A stretch of 44,138 bases of DNA from positions 16,570-60,707 of the forward strand of contig NW_014040482.1 in assembly GCF_001186125.1 (NCBI RefSeq), given 5' to 3'. The DNA comes from Sphaeroforma arctica JP610. Its lineage: Eukaryota; Opisthokonta; Ichthyosporea; Ichthyophonida. This document shows positions 35,300 to 44,138 of this stretch, one piece after another (position 1 is the first letter of the stretch; each line of letters opens with the position of its first letter). The notes below the pieces were generated by a model. That model saw nothing but the letters and a program-made list of their open reading frames with translations, searched no databases and was not told where the DNA came from. A program made the position numbers and the translations under genes.

Positions 35300-36290
35300 G
35301 AGCGCACTTATTGTTCATAAGACGTCAACGAATACGTCTTCTAAACTTGGTTGACGGTAGGAACAAGGTCAGTACCCCAATTCACAACAATACGTACTGA
35401 TATACCCACTATACACAAGTTTCTCGCCATCACTGCCACAAATATATAGTCCACAGCAGTCACCCCACCTACCGTCAATACTCCAGCAACCAATACTAAT
35501 GTCGTCATTGATTCAGATGAGACCTCTGCTACCCCCACTACTGATATCAACACTTGTGCAACCTCAGCAACCGCTTTGGGCTTAGCTTCAAGGAAGAACG
35601 ATCACGGCCACGATTAAGTGAGAGAGTACTCCTCCATCACTCCTGAAGGAGACCCCGACAGTAGTCTAGACAGCTATGATTCTGGTAGAGAAACAAGGAA
35701 GGCTCTCTCAGAGCACTCTAACACAAAGGATAACGGAAACGGCGTCATTCATAGCGACTAAGCACATTTATGCGATCGAGATTTTTCGCGGACACAAGGT
35801 ATCAATTACAATAAAACCTACGTACCAACATGCTCTCATTAAACACTTCGCACAGTTTTAGCCGACATGTCCAGGCCCCGCGGGGCTGGCACGTTGAGCA
35901 AATCGATATCGCCACAGCTTACTTACATGCTGATATTGACCAACGAAAGGTTTAAATGTCGCTGGCCTTTCCGATGATTCTATCATGGCACACACTAAAA
36001 AAGGTCTTATACGGTCTTAAGGAATCTTGTCAGCTCTGACTCGCACTTATCAAGTCTAAACTATTGACAAAGAAATACCATCAAAAGACTTTCAACCTGT
36101 GCATGTCACAAACCCATTTTTTCATGTATCATTAGATTCTGGTATAAGTTGATGACAACATCTGTTGTAAACGCGCGAAGTGGTTTAAAACTTCAAATGA
36201 CTGGTCATCAAAGAGCTCAGCTACAAACAAGTAGGCGGACCTTATTATCTCTACCAGCTCTGTGGACAAAAGTACCCTAGGCTGATATTT
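35300..36290 (+). mobile_element. Ty1/copia-type retrotransposon fragment (fossil)
   Basis: Between about 35770 and 36060 the plus strand shows classic copia reverse-transcriptase strings in order: a FSRTQGINYNKTYVPT stretch, DIATAYLHADID and KKVLYGLKES. The Thr/Ala-rich sequence at about 35440-35620 could be the linker before RT. Only this piece is seen, with no LTRs. It is broken in several places and old. It sits between the two LINE pieces and may have inserted there. Confidence 0.65.
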
Positions 36291-36425
36291 AAGACCGGGC
36301 CCGAGGATCGGACCGGAGGGAGGAGTTGAGGACCAGACCAGAGGACCGGACCTAGGGAGTTATTTGAGGACTGGAGCAGAGTACCAGACCTAGGGGATTA
36401 TTGGAGAACCGGACCAGAGGAAGTG
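36290..36425. repeat. GA-rich degenerate minisatellite
   Basis: Irregular units built from GGACCGGA, GGACCAGACC and CAGAGGA recur about every 10-35 bases across this stretch, with strong purine bias on the plus strand. No reading frame is implied. Confidence 0.75.
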
Positions 36426-36948
36426 GAATGGAGAATTTAATGAGATAGATGTGATAAGTAATCCAAAACCATAGAGACGGGTATCTTTAACATTGCCCGA
36501 TGGTACAGAAAGTTTTGTTCCCCACAGGATCGTGATTAATAAATATAGTAGGCGCGCCATTCCCAATGGCACTTCTGACTAAGTTCACTTATTTTAGACT
36601 TAACACTCTTAACTAAGCGTTACTCGGGTTTGACCACAGCTCTGACAATCTTGTACAGGATAACTATGTTGCTATGAGAGGCTTTGATGCTCTCACAATT
36701 TTCCATCCCAATGATGCAAACCCAGCTCCTACCCTAGCCACACAAGACATCACTAATTGGTACTCTTCAGTACCTTTCACAACTTTGTAGTGATAAGGAG
36801 CAGCTTTAGAAAGTTAAACTTTGGGAGATGTTGTTGTGGAAACGAAGGCCACCACTCGACTGCTCGTAATTATAATATAGATACACTACAAGTCGACCTA
36901 CCACCCCCTCCTCCCTCCAGACCTATAAGCTGACGGACTACGGTATCT
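36426..36948. other. No recognisable gene; perhaps copia remnant
   Basis: Around 36600-36790 short stretches could derive from the RNase H side of the copia element, but I cannot support it. The rest shows nothing. Confidence 0.3.
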
Positions 36949-38363
36949 GTGGTGACCACACCTTTGGACTCGATCTCCAGATACTTTCAACGAATCAAAT
37001 CCATCGGCCGCAACAAATGCCAACAATGCCGCCGCTTCCGGACCAACATCTCCCCTCTCATGGATATAACCGATTTCGCCATCGACTGTATTACCTACCA
37101 ACAAATCCCGATCGCGACTATTCCAAGCAAATTCGGACGCATCAGAACCTACTACGGTCGTATCTCACTTTGTATGGACCAGCGGCAGGGCTGCTACGGA
37201 TCCTCGACCGCATCTGGCGCTATGCCGCTATCCCACAAATCTTCGGGGGGTTCTCCTAGACTTAAACGGACTCTGGGTTTAGCGGCTGTCAAACCACTCG
37301 TTCCGCCCACGTCTGACCGTCCAAAGCAATGCTCAAATGTTCAAAGATATTGCGTACCAACGACGGTCTCCGCGCCAACCCTGCTTACCGGGTGCCGATG
37401 ACACAGGCGCCACCCTCGCTGGCTACTTTGAGGACCTTTTCAACTCTACAAACCCGTACGTGGTTCCACCGGATACCGAACCCTCGCCCAATGTCACTCC
37501 CACCATACGTCCCGACAATGTAATGGAGGCTATACTACGCTATCCCAATAAGGGGTCTGGCCCCGACAGGATCCACATCCTCTTCTTGAAGGCCGCAGTA
37601 GAGCGCTCCACCGAACGCAGGACATTAGGACACCCCGACGCCAATAGCCAACTGATTAGACTCTTTTCCGAGGCATTCACCGAGTTACTGAAGGTGGGTA
37701 CCTTCCCTGCAGCCCTGAAATGCAGCTTCCTGACAGCGCACCCAAAGAAAGTCGATGCAGATATCACCCTCCCGCCGACCTCCGCCCTATCACGCTTCCG
37801 CAAATAGTCAGACGCATCTTTGAAAAGTGCTTTCTCAAGCTGATTACGAGCCACCCCGGCTCTGCTACCTACACATGCTACCCAAGCTGGCTTCAAATCA
37901 CGGTACTCCTGTCATATCCAAGCACTCGCCGCCATGGAATCTGAAACACAGTCAGAAGAGGAGTGAAACTACGTTTGCCTGGACATTACCAAGGAATACG
38001 ACAAGGTTGCTCTCCCACACCTATGGGTACTCCTGCGCCACACAGGATTGCCCAAAAAAAACTGGATCAACTGTCTTTTTGAGAGGGTCCCTACCCGAGT
38101 GACATACCGTGGCACGCTATCGCCTCTATTCCATAGGACGAATGGTATCCTACAAGGCTCAATCGTCGCCCCCCCCCAGCACTTTATTATCTACATGAAT
38201 TCCATAGCTGTCACGCTAGCACAATTTCGGCCCAAGCTCCTCAGCTCTTATTTATTTGTCGATGACACACGGATCCAAGCCTCCCAACCGGTTCCGCTCC
38301 AGCCCTTCTTAGACGACATTGATGCGTGGGGACGCAAATCTGTCTTCGAACAGGGTGTCATCA
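36949..38363 (+). mobile_element. LINE fragment, 5' part with reverse-transcriptase palm, plus strand
   Basis: Frames at 37337-37807, 37720-37944 and 38048-38392 hold non-LTR reverse-transcriptase blocks in order: GYFEDLFNS, AILRYPNKGSGPDRIH, LRPITLPQIVRRIFEKC, TQAGFKSRYS, block A LDITKEYDKV, GILQGSIVAPPQHFIIYMN, and the catalytic SYLFVDDTRI (FVDD for the usual YADD). The coding is broken by at least two frameshifts and a TGA after SQKRS-equivalent sequence near 37965. An upstream frame at 36949-37260 is probably the region before RT. The LINE match stops near 38363, where gag-like sequence of another element begins. The clade is unclear. Confidence 0.7.
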
Positions 38364-41035
38364 GAGGGTATTATAGACCCAAAGGCGGGTAAAAATACTC
38401 CGCCACCTTTACCCAACTGGGATGACAATCGTCGGAAACCAGTTAAGATTGGGTATGTCATCCAGACGCATGAATCACCCAAAATTATAGTACCAACAAC
38501 TATCCAAGGAACAGAGCACCGAAAGGCCTCGACCATGGACTTCACAAGGGGTAATAAACACTCCCGTAAGCGTGTTAACGATGTCGAATTTAATCGCTTC
38601 GATCGCACCGCCTTACACCAACCCACAGAGGATTTTCACTCTGACGAGGTGACCGAACTTAGTAAATCGGTCGACGGTGCCGATGACGTATCATATTTTG
38701 CTAATATGATTGCGATCAAGCAGAAACGCATTGATCAGCTACTTCAGGCCCAACGTAGACAAGACCACCGGAATAACCAGAAGTACAAGGGACAGATCAG
38801 TCGACTTAAGTCGAACTGGGATGCCAACAGTAAGCAGGTCGAGTTTATAAACAACCATGACCTCGACACGCTAACCCGTACGCTTAATGCGTTTACGGTC
38901 ATGCTGGAGACGAATGATATCGCTCCCCAGCAATAGAGTTCTGCTTTAATGCAATCGTTTGACCCTACAGGAACAAGTTACTTGATCCTGCAGCGACATC
39001 AGCATGAGCTAGACACTTGTCGTGACTGGCCAGCTGTGTGTTGGTTGGTTACGTCCCTATTAAGCAAGGACATGCGCAGTCCAGGACTGAGTTCAATCTT
39101 AACTGAACCAGTTGAGAATATTCCTATTCAAAGTTACATTCTGAAACTTGATGCTGACCTTAAACGTCCAGATATAACAAAGGACAAAGCGCAGCGATGG
39201 TACGAGTTCCTGGTTATGCATGTTTTCTGTAAGAACATAGGGAACAATGACCGTGAAAGTCTGTACACCAAGTTGCGACGTAAGTACGCAACTGAAGCTC
39301 GAGACAAGAGACATGAAACAAAGTTTTATCTATCCCGACTTACGTGGAAACAGGTTTTATGACACTGTATCCACTCTTTTCCCCGCACACCGAGTAACCT
39401 CGAAGGGAAAAGCGGTAAATATGAAACCACGCGAGCTCCCTGATCAAGGATACCTCTTACGTCAGACGTCAGATGATAAGCGTCATCAGACGCGTCCTAA
39501 TCAGACACGTGCTCGCGACTCTACTCAACGAACGCGACCCGATAAACGGGCACGCACGGAGTCGAAGGACAAGGAACCTCCATATAAGGAGATTAAAAAA
39601 ATGTGCCGACACACAGTGTGGGTATGGCATGTACCAATTGACCCCTAACGGATATTGGAACGGAAGACATGCACCCACCTGTACACACTTTCTTACTAAG
39701 TGTGACAAGTGTGAGAAGACCAATGGCTATCATGCTAAGTCTTGCAACAAGAAGCCCGTCATTAAGTTGGAGTGAAAATACTATCAGGTACAATCGTTAC
39801 AAAGAAAATACAATGACTCCTTAGATGAGCGTGTAATGATCCCTGTATATTGCAACGAAAATAAAATCCTTGCATTGATTGATCCTGGTTCAGAAATTTC
39901 ATGTATATCCGACCGCTTTGCATTAATGAAAGATATTGAAAGACGAACTCAAACCACTCCCCTCATTTTAGCAGATGATAAAACTTCTAAGTGTAATACC
40001 ATGGCCACAGATGTTTAAATCATGTTTATATACACGAAGCTACCATCACGTTGTGTTGCCTATTACGGAGTAAAGATCCATGGATCAATAAATTAATAAA
40101 CATGATACAATGCGAGCCAATATATTTAGATAGGAAAGTATATACTTTCCTATATCAGAGTACCCGAGCCGTCCAGAGACGCCCTGGAGACATACTATAA
40201 TATGTCGTTTAGGCCCCATAAAACCCCTTCTGAGACTTTCCTTAACAAGGTCAAAGAATCGGAGATTCCACTCTCCACTAGATTGAACGTTAAGCAGTTC
40301 AAAGGCAACACAGCACTTGAAGTCTGTGCACAAGAAATACAATCTACTAATGACACTACAGTTAAGAAGCGTCAGTCTCTAGCTAGGACTCTGTTTAATA
40401 ACATAAAGTCCAAGCCCGAAGTCTTTCAAACCCTATTTTAAAAGGAATTAATGAAAGATAATCCCGAAGCATATACACATATAATGCGACTATTAAATAA
40501 GTCAAGTGTATCTAACGCACATGAGCGCACTTATGACACTCATGCGAAAGCAGGACAAGAGTATGGAAACACTACAGACTCAGAGACGACGCAAGTGGAT
40601 TCTCAACACCCTACCTCTATTCTGGAGGAGCGGAATGATAAAAATTCTTGCTTGGCTGACGCAAAACTATAAGCTGAAACACCAGAACGTAGTAGACGCA
40701 CTTAAAGATGCTAAGCGAAATGGGATCGCGCACCCTAAGCTGGCAACTTTAGTTGACAGAATATATCAGTCATATACAGACTGTGATCTCAACCAGATTA
40801 AGCACTATGGATTCGCATCGCTTAAGAGTGTGACTGAAGATGTTCCATGGCCCAGGGTCATCATTGATCTGGTTGACCTGCCTACGTCCGAGCACACAGG
40901 CGACCGTTACGTTTGCCACTTCTTTGAGGTAGTGTCACGGTATAAATTGCTATATCCTTTAAAGGACAAGAGTACGCAGACCGTGGCAGAATTATGTTGC
41001 TCGTCATGGGCGATTTCCATCTTAATGGTGTAATC
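38364..41035 (+). mobile_element. Ty3/gypsy-like LTR retrotransposon fossil (gag, protease, integrase parts)
   Basis: Plus-strand parts occur in retroelement order. Gag-like frames lie at 38364-39362 (Lys/Gln-rich helical stretches, then FDPTGTSYLILQRHQHEL). A Cys/His nucleocapsid-like region is at about 39600-39775, with CDKCEKTNGYHAKSC. A retropepsin-like stretch at 39836-40018 has ALIDPGSEISCIS. An integrase-like stretch at 40506-41033 has WPRVIIDLVDLPTSEHTGDR and SRYKLLYPLKDKSTQTV. I do not recognise a reverse transcriptase between them. The element is broken, with perhaps five to ten breaks, and looks moderately old. A 75-bp inverted repeat marks its two sides. Confidence 0.6.
38601..38675 (+). 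repeat. Inverted repeat, left arm (75 bp)
   Basis: This 75-base segment of the gag-like region recurs as its reverse complement at 41036-41110 with 4 mismatches (about 95% identity). Similarity stops sharply at both ends of the arms. Confidence 0.93.
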
Positions 41036-41110
41036 GTCGACCGATTTACTAAGTTCGGTCACCTCGTCAGAGTGAAAATCCTCTGCGGGTTGTTGTAAGG
41101 CGGCACGATC
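41036..41110 (-). repeat. Inverted repeat, right arm (75 bp, antisense gag patch)
   Basis: Reverse complement of 38601-38675, starting immediately after the integrase-like stretch. Read on the minus strand it is an inverted scrap of the same gag-like coding region, so it marks a rearrangement or a second inverted copy. Confidence 0.93.
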
Positions 41111-41704
41111 GACAAATATAAATAAGGATGGAAAGTAAATATAGTTCTATTAATAGAACTAGACCAACTCTTATTCTTGGTATTTTACTGGGGCCTTTTA
41201 ATGGCCTCGTCCAAATATCTGATATGTAAAATGGAAAAGGTATTAATTAATAAAGCCATTAAAAACCACTTAGGAAACTTAATTTCCTCGTGTTATTAAG
41301 AGTACGTCTATAATTTACGTACTGCTTAAGAGTACGTTTATAACATACAGTCTAATATGGAGGCCCGGCTAATACATAACTATGTAAATTTAGAGTATTT
41401 TCTTTTCTTTTCTTTATTTTCTTCTAAAGATAGGATTTTACGAGTCTCTCGGATTCGCCCCAACGAAACATATCATAGTTTCTAATAAGCGACAACGAAA
41501 CACTAAATAAAATCCTTTCGGCGAAAACAATACTGAGAGGATTATATATAGGCAATGTCTCAGCCTCACAATCCCTCAGAGTATTGCTGTTTTCACGAGG
41601 CATACCTAACTTTACTAAAAGACTCATTTCGTTTATTTACATGGAATTTAATTATACTTAGACTTAACCTAAGCGTTTAACTACTCTAAGGCATTAATAT
41701 CGCC
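41111..41704. other. AT-rich region with a TATA-like run, possible terminal repeat remnant
   Basis: There is no coding motif. GGATTATATATAGGC (TATATATA at 41543-41550) and pyrimidine-rich TTTTCTTTTCTTTTC runs near 41400 could belong to an LTR, but I found no partner copy. AAGAGTACGT followed by TATAA occurs twice (about 41299 and 41329). Confidence 0.35.
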
Positions 41705-42210
41705 TTGATAGATCGGATCTTACATCTCCAGCATGTAGAAGAACCACTGTACTCTCACCCGTCTCTGACACAACACCTGATGTTCCCCATGTACACACCG
41801 GCTAATCACGCTGTAGAAGTACTACTTCCAAATTTTAATCCAAACCAAGTCATCGCGCTTGTTGTTTCTGCCTATGATACTTTTGATTTAGGCTAGCCAG
41901 CACACACATACCGAGTGTATCCGTGGTCTGGTGCGGTATTTGATCACCCCCAACCTTGCACCTCAACCGAATTATGAAGGATAACCTGATCACCGGTATT
42001 TCGTACTCTGTACTAATCCATTCTAAGGCACTACACGGCGCAGACCCGATCCGTACCACAGAGGTGGGTTTGTTACTTAGTAGGTCAGCAAGCGAATACA
42101 TGGAACAGCGCATATCCTCTATCGTCGACAAACTTTGCCCAAGCTTCAAACGGGAATTTACTGACCACCCCTTCCCATCGATCTTTCCCGAATTAGTACA
42201 ACGGCTATGA
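41705..42210 (+). other. Two open frames of unknown identity
   Basis: Frames at 41705-41896 and 41956-42210 are about 63 and 84 codons. They contain no motif that I recognise (SARSASEYMEQRIS-like helices only). They may be gag-like debris. AT-rich sequence with AATAAATAG follows at about 42239. Confidence 0.25.
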
Positions 42211-42475
42211 GAGACATATATTGTAACTTTTTCTTTTTAAATAAATAGTATTATCCCTATATATTGAACATATGATAGAGAACTGATGATGTTAGAGTAA
42301 TGATTGCGCAATAAAATGCAGCATCGGAAATGTATCATCAGAAAATGTCAGCGATATAAATATACACGATACTTTTAATTATAGAAATATCAATTAGAAT
42401 TGTACCACGTACGCACATATTTGATGATACAGGGAGATGGTTTTACATACTATGGCTGTGTCATTATAGCAGAAT

Positions 42476-42937
42476 TTGATCTCAGTCGAACACACTCAAA
42501 CCCTTGTACATCAATGCTTTGGAACATCTAGCAGCCGTTCATGTAGTGGCTTTCTTTGGACAATTCTGGAGGGGTACACTGTTACAATAAGCTGTGATAA
42601 TAACGTCGCGTGCCAGGTACTGACAACTAGTCACTCGGAGGCAGTGGGAATGCATCGTTCGCTTCAGTTGCTGGCTCTAATAGGAGTCCACTATGATATT
42701 CATGTACAAACACAGCACATCGCAGGAGCCGACAAAACAATGGCGAAAGCTACTTCAAGAGAGGCGTGGTCAGAGTCAAGACATCTATATACCAATATGA
42801 AGCAGCAGGCCGAGGTAATTTATCGCTTCGTTCGAAGAGGCGAGACAGGATTTCAGCAATGCCACGTGATGTATCAAGCCGAGATGGATCTAGCAGTCAC
42901 ACAAGATCATCAAGAAACCCAAGTGCATACTAATTAG
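42476..42937 (+). mobile_element. Retroelement RNase H fragment (fossil, DIRS-like or related)
   Basis: The stretch carries TISCDNNVACQVL, then about 35 residues later DIHVQTQHIAGADKTMAKATSR. This is the DN...HIxGxxN..AD..SR pattern that ends the RNase H domain of LTR and DIRS-type retroelements. It is an isolated piece of a broken element; RT is not seen upstream. The spacing of helix-forming residues between the two motifs (MHRSLQLLALIGVHYD) suits the DIRS/Ngaro type best, but a Ty3-type source is possible. Confidence 0.5.
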
Positions 42938-44070
42938 GACAGCAAAGAACTACAAGTACATTACTTATATATTGAACACTGTACATACATATATGTACGT
43001 ATTAGTCACTTATTTGCCACTGTAAATAAATAAATTGTTCTGATCTAAAAACTCAGTATGCTCACTTGGCCACGCACGTGAAAAATATATATAAATATAT
43101 ATGTTTTTATGAATAAATAAAAAAAGGAAAAATAAAAGGCCCCCCTCACCATCCCCCAATAAATATTTTCAGATATGTTTTTGAGTCTCTGGAATTCGGG
43201 ATTCTGGAAACGAATCTCATCTTGGAATCTTGGATTCTTGTTGTAAACACTATTTAAAAAAAAAAAAAGTAAAGTCTGCGACTGCGATTTCGTGCACCCC
43301 CGCTAAGCAATGTTTTCTGGTCAAAATGACAAAATACCTGAGTGCCAGGCTAATAAATACAAAAAACAAAACAAAAAAACAACACCTGTCCAACAAAAGT
43401 TACAAAACTCCTTATTGTTTTCTAAAAAGAAATATATATTTTCATTACAATAGAACAAAAACAAAAATGTAAATAAATAGGTCTTTTGTGTCAAACAATA
43501 CAACTGTCAATCTGTGAGAGACATTGAAACAAATTCAAGGAGACCTGTGAAGGCTGACGGCTGAAGCCTGAAAACATTTTTAAAATAAATAAATTTTTGT
43601 TTTGTTAAAAACAAAACAAGAAACAAAAATAAGCCCTGTTCAATTTTATTTAACTATTTTATTTTTAAAAATAGAGGAGGGCACTCTCACTCTGGTGGGC
43701 ACAAATATAGTGTATGTTTTAAATAAAAAACAGTATTATTTAGTAGGCTATGAAAAAACAAAAATAATAAACAAACAAGTTTAAAAAAAATAAATACCAA
43801 CCCATGACTCGTCATTTTGTTTTTTTACCCCACAACATGATATATTTTGATTATTTCAACGAAACAAAATCAAACCAAATACATCCTGTAGTCAAATGGA
43901 AATCTTTAAAATATTTAGAGAAAAAGACAATAACCCAATTTCACTAAATAGTGAAGCTCGTACGTTTGACATCCATTTAGAACATCAATCTGAAACAGAC
44001 AATCCTGCACGGGTATGGTTGAGACACACCAATGATTTATGTGTTTACACAATATACGTGTCAACATATA
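42938..44070. other. AT-rich region with A-rich/T-rich runs, no gene
   Basis: The sequence is dominated by AAAACAAA and TTTTGTTT runs, with a palindrome-like TTTTTGTTTTGTTAAAAACAAAACAAG near 43595-43621 that could fold back on itself. A heptamer-repeat scrap in reverse orientation lies at 43548-43571. Several AATAAA strings occur by composition. Open frames here are low-complexity artefacts. Confidence 0.55.
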
Positions 44071-44088
44071 CGCACACATACACACACA

Positions 44089-44132
<44 letters not shown>
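44071..44132. repeat. (AC)n microsatellite at the right edge
   Basis: Nearly continuous CA repeats with a few T and G interruptions run to six bases before the window end, like the (AT)n at the left edge. Confidence 0.95.
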
Positions 44133-44133
<1 letters not shown>

Positions 44134-44138
44134 TACAC

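Noticed and set aside
41036-41110. On the plus strand this reads VDRFTKFGHLVRV, very like an integrase catalytic-core string.
   Set aside because: The segment is the 95% identical reverse complement of the gag-like region at 38601-38675, where the sense strand is open through the whole patch. The integrase look is probably an antisense coincidence, so I did not count it as integrase evidence.
43915-44133. A minus-strand frame rich in Cys-Val repeats.
   Set aside because: It is a translation of the (AC)n microsatellite.
1-44138. CRISPR-like arrays, tRNA or rRNA genes.
   Set aside because: The spaced palindromes at 23.56-23.66 kb and the minisatellites do not have repeat-spacer structure, and I saw no tRNA cloverleaf or rRNA sequence by eye. 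A covariance-model scan could still find small RNAs.

Overview
The window looks like a draft-assembly piece of a nuclear genome from an intron-rich eukaryote, probably a protist. Both recognisable host genes are cut by many spliceosomal introns of roughly 75-960 bp with GT-AG ends and consistent phases. There are AATAAA poly(A) signals, microsatellites, a run of N, and fossils of Ty3/gypsy, Ty1/copia, DIRS-like and LINE retroelements. A unicellular relative of animals (ichthyosporean type) would fit the gene style, but that is a guess and not something the sequence proves.

Left third (1185-14509, + strand): a 22-exon gene whose predicted protein of about 1333 residues joins an Mre11/SbcD-type metallophosphatase to a Rad50/SbcC-type ABC ATPase with a zinc hook. 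All nuclease motifs (DxH, GDxxN, GNHD, H, GHxH) come first. Walker A, short coiled-coil arms with CPVC at their tip, the ABC signature, Walker B and the D-loop follow in order. Every exon junction in my model keeps frame, including the junction between the two halves. This is the most interesting object here: a DNA-end-processing MR/SbcCD complex apparently encoded as one polypeptide, with phage/bacterial-like features (GHFH motif, short coils) and a basic N-terminal extension that could be an organelle-targeting leader.

Middle (15282-21372, + strand): a 10-exon gene for a cation diffusion facilitator of the Mn type (DxxxD in both TM2 and TM5), about 605 residues, with a long cytosolic N-terminus, one GC-AG intron and a 65-bp minisatellite in one intron. 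A 255-base assembly gap lies in its first intron between simple repeats.

Right half (about 21.5-44.1 kb): no intact host gene that I can recognise. It is a retroelement graveyard: a minus-strand Ty3/gypsy fossil (about 26-31.3 kb), a DIRS-like scrap (32.1 kb), the 3' part of a LINE on the minus strand (33-35 kb), a copia scrap (35.3-36.3 kb), the 5' part of a LINE on the plus strand (37-38.4 kb) sharing a 22-bp inverted overlap with the first LINE piece, a plus-strand Ty3-like fossil (38.4-41 kb) with a 75-bp inverted repeat at its two ends, and an RNase H scrap (42.5-42.9 kb). Between 22.9 and 24.0 kb is a structured noncoding block holding heptamer repeats, a spaced array of palindromes and a TATA-like box. 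The right end is AT-rich and finishes in an (AC)n repeat.
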